Below are positions 22,785 through 34,998 of a stretch of 64,000 nucleotides of DNA, piece by piece. A program made the translations under genes and the position numbers. Source of the DNA: Bathynomus jamesi (Eukaryota > Arthropoda > Malacostraca > Isopoda > Cirolanidae); assembly GCA_023014485.1 (NCBI GenBank), contig JAJOZX010002582.1:409501-473500 (forward strand), given 5' to 3'. Positions within the stretch are counted from its first letter, which is position 1. Every line of letters starts with the position of its first letter. The notes beneath the pieces were generated by a model. It worked only from the letters and a program-made list of their open reading frames with translations, did no database searches and was not told where the DNA came from.

Positions 22785-24729
22785 TCACTGTGGCAAAAAT
22801 TTTCTTTTGTAAGACTTTCTAGTGTATTTGCTTGTTGATGGCAGGTCTCTTTTCAAGCACCAGCAGTAATCAGCCATCATGTGGGAATCCCAGCGGCCTT
22901 GGTACCGTTCCTTCATAATTTTGATATCTTGGTGGAATCTCTCCCTTGTTCGTCACTTACATCACCTAAATTACTTGGAAATTGGTCAAGATGGCTATTC
23001 AAAAAATGCATTTTTATGCTCATATTGCCATCTAACTCTTTGTAGTCCCTTAAAAGTTTTTTTACGATTTCTTCGTAGTTATCTGCCCTATAATTGCCTA
23101 AAAAGTTTTCTATCAAGTCCACGAATGAGAACCAGCCATTTTTTTCGCGTTCATTCATGACATTAGGAAAATTGCTGTCTTTAATCATTGTTCTTATTTG
23201 TGGACCGTCGAAAATTCCCGCCTTGATTTTTTCATAACTTAAACTTGGAAATTTTGAAGTTATGTATTTGAAACACTCGCCGTTCGTATCTAAAGCTTTT
23301 ACATATTGTTTAATGAGGCCTAGTTTTATATGCAGAGGAGGAAATATGATTTTATCTCTGCTCACTAAAGGTGGATTAATTATGTTTTTTTCTCCGACAG
23401 TAAGTGATGTTCGTGCTGGCCAGATTTGTTTGAAATAATGTTCTTCCTTGGCTCTGCTGTCCCATAAGCAAAGGAAGCAGGGATATTTAGTATACCCTCC
23501 TTGTTGTCCTAGCAGAAAATTAACCATTTTTAAGTCAACACATATGATCCACTCGTGCTCCCTATATTTGATAAGATTTAAAACCTTTTCTATATGTTCA
23601 TACTTTTTTTTTAATTTTGTTGAGTGCCCAATCGGTATCGAGCCGTATAGATTGCCATTATGCAACAACACACACTTAAGACTTCTTTTCGAACTGTCTA
23701 AAAACAAGCGCCAATCATTTGCATCGTAAGACTCAACCCCCATCTTCTTTAACAAACCAACTATGTCGCAGCAATATACTAAACTATCCTCTGTTCTAAA
23801 ATATTTAACAAGTTCTTCTTCTCTTTTTCTGTAAAATGAAATGTATGTGTTTGAAGTAAGCAAGTTTTTCTCTTTAAGTCTTGAAGCTAAAATTTCCGCA
23901 GCCTTTTTGGCAAATTTAGATCCCTTACAAGATCATTCAACTCGGCCTGGTTAAACTTTTGCGAATCGTTTTGACTTTCAAATACGCTGGGGTCAAAATC
24001 GGTGTCTGACTCCTCAAAGTGCATAACAATATTTTCAGGAACATCTTCAACTAATTCTTGAGTTGGCAGACCCTTAAATTTTGGAATGGGGATCTCATTT
24101 GAATGTAGCACAGGTCGTATCGCGGTGTCGAAATTTGGGTACTCGATACAATGTTTATTTTTCTTAGTGAAGCCCGAAGTCTTGACAAAGCAAAGGTAGC
24201 AATCGGTCTCGTGGTTAGTAGGCTCTCGCCACACCTGATATGGAAAAAAAATTGTAAAGCGTTAACAAAAGCGACGAGAGACTTGTTTTTATGAATTTTA
24301 TCAAAAGTTATCACCCAAACATTTAACATTCTATGTGTTTCAACCTTATGCAATATTTGAGATTCTTATAAACATTTTCTGTAAATTTTGTTTATGTACC
24401 TAAGTTACAATTACTTAGGTAAGTTACAGTATACTAGTGATTAAATTACGTAGTTTTATGAAATCATAAACTTACCATCGGAACTCCAAAAGGTATTTTT
24501 GAATCCGAACCCTTCGTCCAATGTCGCAGTCTTTCAATGCATATAGTGCAGGCTTTATGTGGAGCCCACGATTTATCTTGGTCCCCCAGTTTTATGCCAA
24601 AATAAGCTAAGCTCTTTTTACGAAGTCAGTTATATTTGCTCGTTGATGTGGAAGTGTAAAATTTCCACATATATAACAGAAGGAATCAGGGTTGTTTTTG
24701 CATTTGAACTTTCTAGTGCTTGATGACAT
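22785..24729 (-). pseudogene. Spliced transposase-like protein, three one-base breaks
   Basis: Minus strand. Exon 1 (24729-24476) starts MSSSTRKFKCKNNPDSFCYI with a C2C2-type finger (CYICGNF; HKACTICIERL). A GTAAGT donor and CAG acceptor bound a 241-base intron (24475-24235). Exon 2 starts VWREPTNHETDCYLC and runs to a stop at 22785. Candidate catalytic region: WRLFLDSSKRSLK, WIICVDLKMVNFLLGQQ, YPCFLCLWDSR; terminal block RWDSHMMADYCWCLKR. Frame breaks near 24609 (A5), 23907 (A5) and 22937 (GGG) are each fixed by one extra base. No in-frame nonsense seen. The protein belongs to a type common in arthropod genomes as uncharacterised TE proteins; I infer transposase from the TIRs and the Asp-rich block. 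Confidence 0.8.
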
Positions 24730-25012
24730 ATTGCTTGATTGTTCTGCCAATTTGTAAAGGTATTTAAAGCCCTTAATTCATATAAATTTAAGAAAATCTG
24801 AAATATAAACACAAAAATTAGTTTAAATAGGTACTTATTATGAAATAGGTACTTACAATCTATGAAATTAAACTAGAAACACGGATGAGTAGGTACAATA
24901 TAAATTACGTCTAATTAAATCAACTATATTAAATCACGATGACAAAATTACTCACTAAATCATATGCCAATTCAAAATTATGTTAATGCCCAGACTTAAT
25001 TAACTAACTCAA

Positions 25013-25038
25013 CTGACTGACTGACTGACTGACTGATT
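25013..25038. repeat. (GACT)n microsatellite inside the transposon
   Basis: About six units of ACTG. Confidence 0.85.
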
Positions 25039-25639
25039 GAATTGACTGATTAACTCTGGAAACGAGTCGCTTTTATATATTTAGTTGTCCCTCTAGAATA
25101 CTCTACAGAGAACAGGAACGCTCGAGAAAATTTTAGAATTCTATGATATTTTTAGCTTAATTTACTAATATTAAAATGGGTTAAAAATGACAAAATTAAA
25201 AATATTTTTAGGGTTACATATAAAAATATACATAATACAACAATACCATAACAATAGGTACAAATACCTAGATAAAAACCTAGTTGCATAATGTGTAACT
25301 GCAAAAAGACTTAGCGAGTATTGAGAAAAAAACCTTTTTATGAATACGACGAAAGAGGAGGGGTGTTGAGCAAAATCAGGACCTGATAGAGCAAACCCGA
25401 GTAAAAATTCGTGCTCAGCGCACCCAAATTACCTAGAACTAACTGTCAAATCTAATTCAATAGACAAAAATTTGAAATTTGTTCCCCAGTGTAATGATCT
25501 TATTCGTGGAAACACTGAACTGCAGATTAAAAGAAATAAGATACCCCCCATGCCATGGGTATACACTCTAAATGGGGTAGTTTAGAACTATTTTAAGTAA
25601 CACGTGTATTATTTTTAACTGTACTCTTGGCAACTACAG

Positions 25640-25642
<3 letters not shown>

Positions 25643-25682
<40 letters not shown>
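25643..25682. repeat. (AT)n microsatellite
   Basis: Pure AT, adjoining a 5S-SINE. Confidence 0.9.
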
Positions 25683-25830
25683 GGCTTGATGGGGTTATTA
25701 ACCTCCTTCGCAACATCTAAGGTAATATGAAGGAGGGACCTACAGCTTTACTTATCATCCGAACCACTGATCGCCATGCATAATCTAGACACAGAGGATA
25801 GTCTCCTATTCAACTACTCCCCAGACCCAA
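25683..25830 (-). repeat. 5S-SINE body, antisense
   Basis: GATGGGGTTATTAACCTCCT, CTACAGCTTTAC and ATCCGAACCAC are complements of the body seen at 11405 and 50105. Confidence 0.65.
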
Positions 25831-25916
25831 CAGACAATGCAGTAGATGTACCTGCTCAAACTATTAACAAAGATATGAAAATAAATGCACTAATATATAT
25901 ATATATACTGTATATA

Positions 25917-26145
25917 TGCGCTTCGATGGTGTAGTGGTTAGCGTCGCTGATTACGAATCCATCGGCCCTCGGGATCGAGACCCGGTTACGGCAGGCGGCG
26001 CGCAGCAAAACCCAGCTGTTCATCCTTCCACACAATAAAAAAAATTGGTTGTAGATAAATGGGTACCCTGGGTAGCCTAGTCGTTAAGACGCTGAGCTAC
26101 TGGTGGGGCGTGGTTCGGATTCCACGTTAAACTGTAGATCTAAAA
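25917..26145 (+). repeat. Dimeric tRNA-derived SINE, family 2
   Basis: First module CGATGGTGTAGTGGTTAGCG with B box-like GGATCGAGACCCGG; A-rich spacer and GATAAATGGGTACCC; second module GGGTAGCCTAGTCGTTAAGA with B box GTGGTTCGGATTCCACG; tail TTAAACTGTAGATCT shared with the 5S-SINEs. The two-module layout repeats in the 12121 copy. Confidence 0.85.
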
Positions 26146-26218
26146 TGAAGTGACAAGCTTGACCTTCGTCAGAATAAACAATGCGGACGGAAACAAAACC
26201 AAGGTTATATACTGTGTG

Positions 26219-26228
<10 letters not shown>

Positions 26229-26253
<25 letters not shown>

Positions 26254-26292
26254 CACTTCCACTTAACTTAATAATATATATATATATACACA
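26229..26292. repeat. (AT)n tracts flanking a short unique piece
   Basis: Two AT runs around CACTTCCACTTAACTTAA. Confidence 0.85.
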
Positions 26293-26300
26293 CACACCGC

Positions 26301-26953
26301 ATTGGCCCGATTATAAGACGAGGATTTTGTTCAACACGACGACCTTAAAAACTGCAACTCATCTTTTATTCGCAGACAATATTAGAGCGAAATCGTAATG
26401 TCTCATACTTGCGATATTTAGTCGTTACCAACTATTAGGTGACCGAAGACGCCAGGATTAAACGTATCTGTGAGAAGTGCTTTGTTTTCCAGGTTATACC
26501 ATCATTGTATCATTGTCTATAAATAAACGTTTTTGTTACTTTTTTAACAAATGTTTTTTTTAAATATGACTAATGTTATATGACGAGGATTATCCTTCAA
26601 CAGTTAGTAGTAGAGGGTATTTGGTTTATGATAAAAAAACCCACTCTAATAGACAGAGTTTATTTCCACAACAGTTTCGATGGCCACTGGCATCCTCTTC
26701 GGGTGGCTACATAAATACAGAAATTCATATTTCTGTAGCCACGCGAAGAGGATGCCAGTGGGCATCGAAACTGTTGTGGAAATAAACTCTGTCTATTAGA
26801 GTGGGTTTTTATTATTATATTTTGACCTTCACGTAGAAAAGTGAAGTTTTTTGCAGGTATTTGTTTTTTTTTAATTTCAAGCAAAACTTGTTGTTTGGCA
26901 CCGTTCAAAGTAATGGTCGTTTATATTTGAGTCCGTCTTATATTAGGGCCAAT
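26301..26953. mobile_element. Non-autonomous element with ATTGGCCC termini
   Basis: Left ATTGGCCCGATTATAAGACG and right CGTCTTATATTAGGGCCAAT are inverted. It is interrupted by palindrome P2 copy B. Superfamily unknown and duplication unclear. Confidence 0.6.
26635..26812. mobile_element. Fold-back element P2, copy B
   Basis: Arms AAAACCCACTCTAATAGACA ... GGCATCCTCTTCG and complement, about 75-95 bases, with centre ACAGAAATTCATATTTCTGT. The right flank continues TATTTTGACCTTCACGTAGA, the same flank as copy D at 63150 in the other orientation. Confidence 0.85.
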
Positions 26954-26961
26954 ACGTTATA

Positions 26962-27168
26962 TACAGGGTGTCCCATAAATCCGGTCTTGTAGGAAAGTAA
27001 TACATTAGAACTAAAACAATTGTGCAAAATGATGTCTTGTTTTGGGACCTTTTTTTTGGTTGCGGGTAGAATAACAGGCAATGGCTAATATGAAAGTGAG
27101 TTACACTCGTGAGTAAAAGGTCATCGGAGGCTTTTTCCTCACGAGTGTAACTCACTTCCATAGAGGAA
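26962..27168. mobile_element. Mariner-type MITE, family C, partial
   Basis: TACAGGGTGTCCCATAAATC start; internal GTGAGTTACACTCGTGAG is inverted nearby. Related to 48658 and 58508 copies; right TIR lost. Confidence 0.7.
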
Positions 27169-27456
27169 GTGAGGACATCCTAACCTGACCTAACATTACT
27201 AGGATTGTAACTTGCCGTAACCTAAATACAGCGGGTCCGTGTGAAATGAAGGACCATTGAGTCACTCGTTTTTCATGGGTAGATTATGAAAACCTTTTTT
27301 CATTCTTTCCGCGAGTATTATTACGCTTTTGGTAAGGCGTAATAAGAGAGACATTACATTAACATTAAGGAATGACTTAATTGTAAATTCTTTTGCGTTC
27401 ACTTCTCGAAACCAAATAGATAGTTATTAAGCGTAAAGTATATATATATATATATA

Positions 27457-27489
<33 letters not shown>

Positions 27490-28164
27490 TAATTTCAGAG
27501 TACTTTTGTTACGTGTTAACCAAAGCATAAGAAAATTTACATTAAATCTAATTTATGGGGTCTTTCTCAGCAATTTCGGTCGTTCAAAGGTGTTCTTTTG
27601 GTTACAAAATGTCAGTGCGCCAGGGTATCTTTGTGGTTAAGGGTCGAGCTGTTAATCTGGAGGTTGTGGGTTCGAAACTCTGCTGAGACTTCACATTTCA
27701 ATGATTAAAAGGATTCTTTGGGTCTCCATTATAGATCCTCTCCTTCATAGGATCTTGAAGGTTTGCAAAAGGAATTAATATTTTATTATTATTATTATTA
27801 TTAACAGTAGTCTAATTAATAAAGCTTAATGGCCAAATTAAATAACATAAATAATTCAATTAACAACTGATCATTGTATTATTGTAACAGTAGAAATTGT
27901 AATAGCGTAATATTTATTTTAGAAACAAATATTTTTTCACTGATCGATTGATTTGATTGACGATGCGTCTTTATTATTCTTTCTGCTCGCGTTAATAACG
28001 CTCTTTTCATGAATAAAAATTGAAGTTAAACCAATCAGAAAAGGGAAAATTTTTAATGAAAGATTACCTATTTTAATGTGTGTGTGTGTGTGTGTAGAGT
28101 CGAAACTAGTATAATAGTCTATATAATTTGCCTGTGATGCAATTAATAAAAAAAAAATTATACA
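27169..28164. other. Spacer with (AT)n and one tRNA-like SINE
   Basis: (AT)n at 27439-27489. At 27612-27700 a tRNA-like head: GTATCTTTGTGGTTAAGGGT and GTGGGTTCGAAACTC, with a short 3' body to about 27760. No gene seen. Confidence 0.55.
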
Positions 28165-28284
28165 AAAGTCTATTGACAGTCGAGAATACCTTGTAAAGTC
28201 TATTGACAGTCGAGAATACCTTGTAAAGTCTATTGACAGTCGAGAATACTTGTAAAGTCTATTGACAGTCGAGAATACCTTGTA
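28165..28284 (+). repeat. 30-bp minisatellite, four copies
   Basis: AAAGTCTATTGACAGTCGAG + AATACCTTGT repeated four times, one copy a base shorter. Confidence 0.95.
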
Positions 28285-29954
<1,670 letters not shown>

Positions 29955-30533
29955 CAGAGCTGTGCCTAGCGGCGCTAATTAACGACGCTAGTTAATTATT
30001 AGCGCATCCATTAGCGGCGCTATTTTTCAAAATAGTTAGCGGAACAGATAGCGCCGCTACATTTTTAGGCAATGTTAGGCGCTAAGCGCTAATATAAATT
30101 AAAATGAATAGAATCTTAGAATGGTATTCTCTATATTAAGTTGCTTTTTGCTCATAATGCTCAACGCAGAATGTATAATAATAAACAGTTTCCTGAACTG
30201 AGTTTGTAAAGGAGGCCAATGTCTTTCCAATAAATAAGTTTAATTATAAATATCAAATTACGCAATTTTCTTGAATACCCAATAATCATTTTAAAGATAT
30301 AATTTTGTTCCCATTTCACACTATAAAAGATAATGACAAATAGCGAACACATATAAATATATACAAATGCATTATTATTATTATTAAAAAATAGTACTTA
30401 GCTATACATTTCATAAAAATTTGCGTTAGCGTTAACGCCGCTAATTTTAAAAACTGTTAGCGTTAGCGGCGTTTGAATTTATTTGCATTAGCGTTAGCGG
30501 CGCTATATTTATCAGTTAGCGCGCACAGCTCTG
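29955..30533. mobile_element. hAT MITE with GCGTTAGCGGCGC subrepeats, perfect TSD
   Basis: CAGAGCTGTGC at the left and GCACAGCTCTG at the right. CCCATTTC at 29947-29954 equals 30534-30541. Both subterminal regions carry clustered TTAGCG/GCGCTAA words. Confidence 0.95.
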
Positions 30534-30541
30534 CCCATTTC

Positions 30542-31342
30542 AGAGACATTAGTGACGAAGTATCGGTAAGTAATATAAGAAAAAATGATACAGAAAACGG
30601 ATTTTCGAACATATGGCGGCTTCGTCACTCCTACTCCGGGCAACTCGATTCTGTTGTCTCAAATTAACGCCTGAACGGGTAGATACGCGGGAATATTCCA
30701 ACGTATAGGATGTTGGGGTTGTCGTACATGCTAGTATACGTTAAACTACCTCACAAGTGCTTTACGCAACAATATATAAATGTTAAAATATGTCACAAGT
30801 ATTTCACGCAACAAAAAATTTTACATCAAAACACGTCACGATCGTTTTACGCAACAAAAATTAAACACGTTTCACGGCCTATTTACGTGGACGTCAAACC
30901 ACGTATAAATAACTCCCCAACTGTGTTCCAACATTCACACATTTTCAGAAATGTGGAGAGCGAGAGAGAGAGAGACGAGTTCATCGCGAAGGATTTCACT
31001 CCATGGATTGGCATTTAATTTTACTTCAATGGTAGAAATCACGTTATTAATAAACCAACCAACCAATTCGTGTTACATTAGGCCAACAGCCACAACAGTT
31101 TTGGTAAAACTAGAAGTGCAGTAATGGAGGAATTTCGTTTTGTAATTAACGGAATTTGATCAAAATTTTAATAAAAGTAAAAATGTGTAGTTTTTCCTTT
31201 GATCAATTTGTCACTTGAAAATGATAATTAAGCAGAAATTCTTTAATTCCAAATGTAGAAATAAAGAAATAAATGGATTTTATCGACATGTAAAAATAGT
31301 TATTTCCACTCTATGTTTTGTGTAATATGTAAAGACTATACG
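30542..31342. other. Spacer with diverged ~45-bp tandem repeat
   Basis: Between about 30738 and 30905 four diverged units share GTCACAAGT-like and TTTACGCAACAA words. A (GA)n tract lies near 30958. No gene recognised. Confidence 0.45.
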
Positions 31343-31787
31343 ATACTCTCTTATGAAGAAGTAGCTAAGCGACAAAAGTAAAAAACGCCACAAAACGCAG
31401 TTAACCCTTTAATGCCCAGTGTGTGAAATTTTCATCGTTAACTTTGGAAGCAATTTTAGACCTTCCAGTTCCCAATGTGTGAAATTTAACACATTTCGTA
31501 TTTTATTAATTATGAACAATAAAACTTTGTAAATATATTTTTCAGTTATTTTGGGTCAAATTAAACGATTTTTATATCCCAATTTTTTTTTTTACTTTTA
31601 GACTTAATTTGGGTATGAAAGGGTTAAACGTTGTACCAATTTGAAAGTTGCCATAACTTTTGAAGATATTTCGTCGAAATGTCTTCAAAAGTTCGAAAAT
31701 TATGGCAACTTTCAAATTGGTACAACTTTAAATGCGTTTTGTGGCATATTTACTTTTGTCGCTTAGCCACTTCCTAAGTGGGTCTCA
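31343..31787. mobile_element. Fold-back MITE family B carrying a nested piggyBac-like MITE
   Basis: Ends AAGTAGCTAAGCGACAAAAG and TTTTGTCGCTTAGCCACTTC; arms include ACCAATTTGAAAGTTGCCAT in both orientations. Interrupted at 31405-31623. Confidence 0.85.
31405..31623. mobile_element. piggyBac-like MITE, TTAA duplication
   Basis: CCCTTTAATGCCC start, GGTATGAAAGGG end; TTAA at 31401-31404 and 31624-31627. Excision restores the family B arm. Confidence 0.9.
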
Positions 31788-31820
31788 TACACTAAGCCAT
31801 TTTTTCTCTACATTATCCAG

Positions 31821-32010
31821 AACCCTAATAGCTTAGTAGGTAACACTACTTTCCTTTCAGCGAAGTGAAGACAGTGAAGGTCAGGGGTTCGATTTCCGAT
31901 GGTCATGATTAATAATATTCCAGGAGTGAGCGCAGTGGGCCGTATTACACTGGATTAATCGCTGTGCCAGTTTCTGGCCTTCCTGACTTATTATTAATCT
32001 CGGTGGTATA
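31821..32010 (+). repeat. tRNA-derived SINE, family 1
   Basis: TAGCTTAGTAGGTAACACTA and AGGGGTTCGATTTCCGATGG; body CAGGAGTGAGCGCAGTGGGC. Second copy of the unit at 521-660. Confidence 0.7.
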
Positions 32011-32036
32011 TATATAATTATATATATATATATATA

Positions 32037-32608
32037 TACAAGGTGTCCCATAAGTCCGGCATCATAGGAAAAATAATAAAAAAAGGCAAAACAAAAGCTT
32101 TTATTTACAGAAAGTGCTCAATATGTATTGTTCCGTAGCCCATTCACAAAATTCCATCCGCCGGTCAGGATCATCTTCGCTTAATTTTTGTAGGATCTGA
32201 AGTTTATATGGATGCTACTTTTCGACACTCCTGTCTCGGCGGACAATCGCCGAAGAGACTTATTGGGACTTCTGTTAAAATGAACCAGGATAGCAGTCGC
32301 TGTATCATCGTCAGTGGACCTCCTTAAAGGTCCACTGCGTGGTTTATCTTCTATGGATGTTTCCTTAAACTTTGCAACAAGTCTGCTAACACAACTCTGT
32401 GTTATTGGCTCGCGGTCTGGATGCAGTCTGTTAAATTCAGCAGCGGCCTCTCTTTGACTCCGATTTCCTATGAGTAGAATTATCTGGATTCGTTCTTCCT
32501 TGCTCACAGACATTATGGCCTGTAGAAAGAGAAAAATATGAATTATGGTTTGTAGAAATAGAAAAATATGAATTTCTCCTATGATGCCGGACTTATGGGA
32601 CACCCTGT
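32037..32608 (-). mobile_element. Deleted mariner element in (AT)n
   Basis: TIRs GGTGTCCCATAAGTCCGGCA and TGCCGGACTTATGGGACACC. Flanked by AT tracts on both sides. Carries the transposase remnant at 32100-32513. Confidence 0.9.
32100..32513 (-). pseudogene. Mariner-like transposase N-terminus, internally deleted
   Basis: Starts MSVSKEERIQIILLIGNRSQ, then the helix-turn-helix SQREAAAEFNRLHPDREPIT and SRLVAKFKETSIEDKPRSG, and a second HTH with LRRLSAETGVSKSSI. A one-base shift near 32214 leads to HPYKLQILQKLSEDDPDRRM and EFCEWATEQY, which in intact relatives precedes the DDE domain. The catalytic domain is deleted and a stop follows (TFCK-stop). Confidence 0.85.
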
Positions 32609-32615
32609 GTGTGTG

Positions 32616-32661
<46 letters not shown>

Positions 32662-32727
32662 GCGTCTAATTCTGTAGTATACATATAAATAAAATAAAAC
32701 TAATCTATACACCACCAGATGAGAGGG

Positions 32728-32885
32728 TTGATGCGTTTTGATGGGGTTATTTAACCCCTTTCGCAACAGTGAAGATTATATGATGGGGGGGGGGGGACTT
32801 ACAGCTTTACGTAGGATCCGAACCACGGGTTGCTACATGAGAAGCGGAGGACAGCCCTCCCCACCCAACTACCTCTCAGACCCGG
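32728..32885 (-). repeat. 5S-SINE, antisense
   Basis: GATGGGGTTATTTAACCCCT, TTACAGCTTTACGTAGGATC and CGAACCACGGGTTGC; head region CCCAACTACCTCTCAGACCC is the complement of the 5S-like GGGTCT...AGTTGG part. Confidence 0.7.
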
Positions 32886-33193
32886 TGTCATTTATCTTCG
32901 CTGATCAATAGGATTGGATGTTTACACGAAAAATACGGCCTACAATCATTTAAATTATAACGGATCAAATTATACGTTAGATTAAGTCGTTCTATATATT
33001 ATAATGGGTTAGGTTAGGTTAACTGAGTATATAAGGTTAAATAATGCGGGTTGAATTCGGTGCAAGAATTCAGAAAAAGTATACACGCATTGCATTCCGG
33101 CTGTAGAAGAATAGGTTATAGCTATTTAGAGTCTACTAAGTGGTTGTCGAGGGGAGTGCGGAAGAATTAGCGATTGATACAGTATGTTATATT

Positions 33194-33441
33194 CAGGGGT
33201 GCAGTGCTGCCGGAGCTCACCGGAGCGCCGCTCCGGCACCTCTGCAAGAGGAAGTTTGGAGGAATTACCATAACAAGCAACAAAAAAATTGTCTCCATTA
33301 ATTATCAACAGTTTAGTGAGTGAGTGCAAACACGAAATACTTAGTCATCGTGTGGCATATATAGAAACAGGATAGGAAATGGCAGGCTTTTGTCAGGCCC
33401 ACCAGAGCTCCGGCACCTATAAAATTGGCACTGCACCCCTG
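33194..33441. mobile_element. hAT MITE, perfect 8-bp TSD
   Basis: CAGGGGTGCAGTGC and GCACTGCACCCCTG ends; GTTATATT at 33186-33193 and 33442-33449. Internal GCTCCGGCACC/GGAGCTC words. Confidence 0.95.
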
Positions 33442-33521
33442 GTTATATTTGACAGTTTTACATTCTAATATGACCTATTTTATATTTTAGGAAGAAATGT
33501 GAACGATGCCAAACGAACTGA

Positions 33522-33970
33522 ATGACAACGAGGACCAGACATTTATTGATTGTACGAGCCAATGCATTTTGTGAAGTAATGAAAGCACGAGCAACATTTA
33601 TCAATCGAAAGTGGATTGTCGAAAGGTTGCGACCAAGCGAACGGCGGATTACCAAAAACTGGAAAAAAGGTTACGATAACTGTTCTACTAAATTTGGGGA
33701 AAGACGACCGGAAAAACTGTTACGAGAGAGCGAAGCGATCATTGACGCGAACGGCGCAAAACGGCGACGAAGCAATTCGAGCGTCGCCAGACAGATATTG
33801 CGGAAGCGGGCAAGGAAAATTTGTCGTTAAACTGTTCAGCGGTATCGTGCACGGGTTGGCTTGAAATCCCTTCATGTTCAACCAAAACCAATGAAAACAA
33901 TTTTGAATATCGAAGATCGAATGTGGTTTGGTGAATATCATCTGGAGGCTTCGAATGAGAAAATTTTTTG
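33522..33970 (+). pseudogene. Tc1/mariner-superfamily transposase N-terminal remnant
   Basis: One frame with a single stop at 33828: NRKWIVERLRPSERRITKNW, KKGYDNCSTKFGERRPEKLL, RRRSNSSVARQILRKRARKI, then TVQRYRARVGLKSLHVQPKP and LNIEDRMWFGEYH. The 'SSVARQILRKR...TVQRYR' part reads as a paired-like helix-turn-helix and 'NIEDR..F' precedes the DDE domain in related proteins. Downstream coding is lost. Family placement is from motif memory. Confidence 0.65.
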
Positions 33971-34249
33971 CATCTTGCACAAAAAATGTAAGAACTCTTT
34001 CTCTTCCTCTTCCTCCCAAATGGAAGGATTTTATTTTTTACTTCGCAAACCCTTCACTATATCCTTTAAACTAAAGCACCTAATTCCACTTTTGATGAAG
34101 CCTGGACTAATTTATGAATTTACTCGTTCTTGTAAAAACCGAACATACGAGTACATTGGTTGCACGTCCAGAAGTCTTAAAGTAAGAAATGATTCAAATA
34201 GAGAAGTTAGCTACAGGACAAATACACTTCTTACTATCTTACTGTAGAA

Positions 34250-34720
34250 TCATCGGTTCCACGTAGCCACTCATATAGATGTAACAAGCGGTAGCTCGCT
34301 ATCGCTCGCGACCATTGTATAGCTTGGCCCTCCGTGCAGGTAGCCCTCCGGGCGGGTAGCACTGTGATCCAGCTACAAAATTTAAAAAAAAACGTCATTA
34401 CCCCCCACCCCCACTCCCCCATTACCCCCACAACAAAAGTAAAAAACGCCATTACCCTCATTACCCCCACTCCCCCAATTACTCCACCCCTCCCCTACCC
34501 CCGGGCGGGTAGCACTGTGACATATACTGTACTGCTACCCGTCCTCCGGGCGGGTAGCAGTATATGTCACACAATGTGAAGCTCAAGATTTTCACGGCTG
34601 CGTTCTTTTCTGTAGTTTCATCGCGGTGCTGGGGCCTTCGGACCCAGTAATTGTGACCTAGGACCGGGAAACTTGACAAAGCACATCGGCAGCTCATGGG
34701 CTATCAGTTGGTGGTGGTTG
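34250..34720. repeat. C-rich dispersed repeat with hairpins
   Basis: CCCCCAC-rich low complexity, a stem TACTGCTACCCG/CGGGTAGCAGTA near 34530-34565, and GCGGTGCTGGGGCCTTCGGA, also present at 48979 (GCAGTGCTGGGGCCTTCGGC) together with an inverted GAAAAGAAAGCAGCC-like word. Confidence 0.5.
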
Positions 34721-34998
34721 CAGAATTTTCCGATGTGCCGATTAGTCTGTGCACGGTTCCGAAGAAAGCGGACACACACACACACACACACACATTTTAG
34801 CTAATTATGAACTGGAATAGTGTATAAAAAAATTTGAAAGTGCTTTCTTCAGCTGTTGATTATGTTGATTATAATATATCGGTACAGAATTTAAATTCTG
34901 TACCGATTCATCGATTTCTAGTACCTGGTATTCCATGCACATTAAAACCAAGCTCACCGTCTAGTCTATTATTAATTTCGCACCCATCCCCTACCTAA

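Larger units (their letters stand above)
22502..25491 (-). mobile_element. 2.99-kb DNA transposon, CAC termini, TAA target duplication
   Basis: Left end CACTGGGCAACACG and right end complement CACTGGGGAACAAA. Strong inverted similarity inside: CTAGGTAATTTGGGTGCGCT and GCTCTATCAGGTCCTGATT. TAA at 22499-22501 equals TAA at 25492-25494. Encodes a two-exon transposase on the minus strand. CAC ends and a 3-bp duplication recall CMC/Chapaev-type elements, but the superfamily is not proven. Confidence 0.85.
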
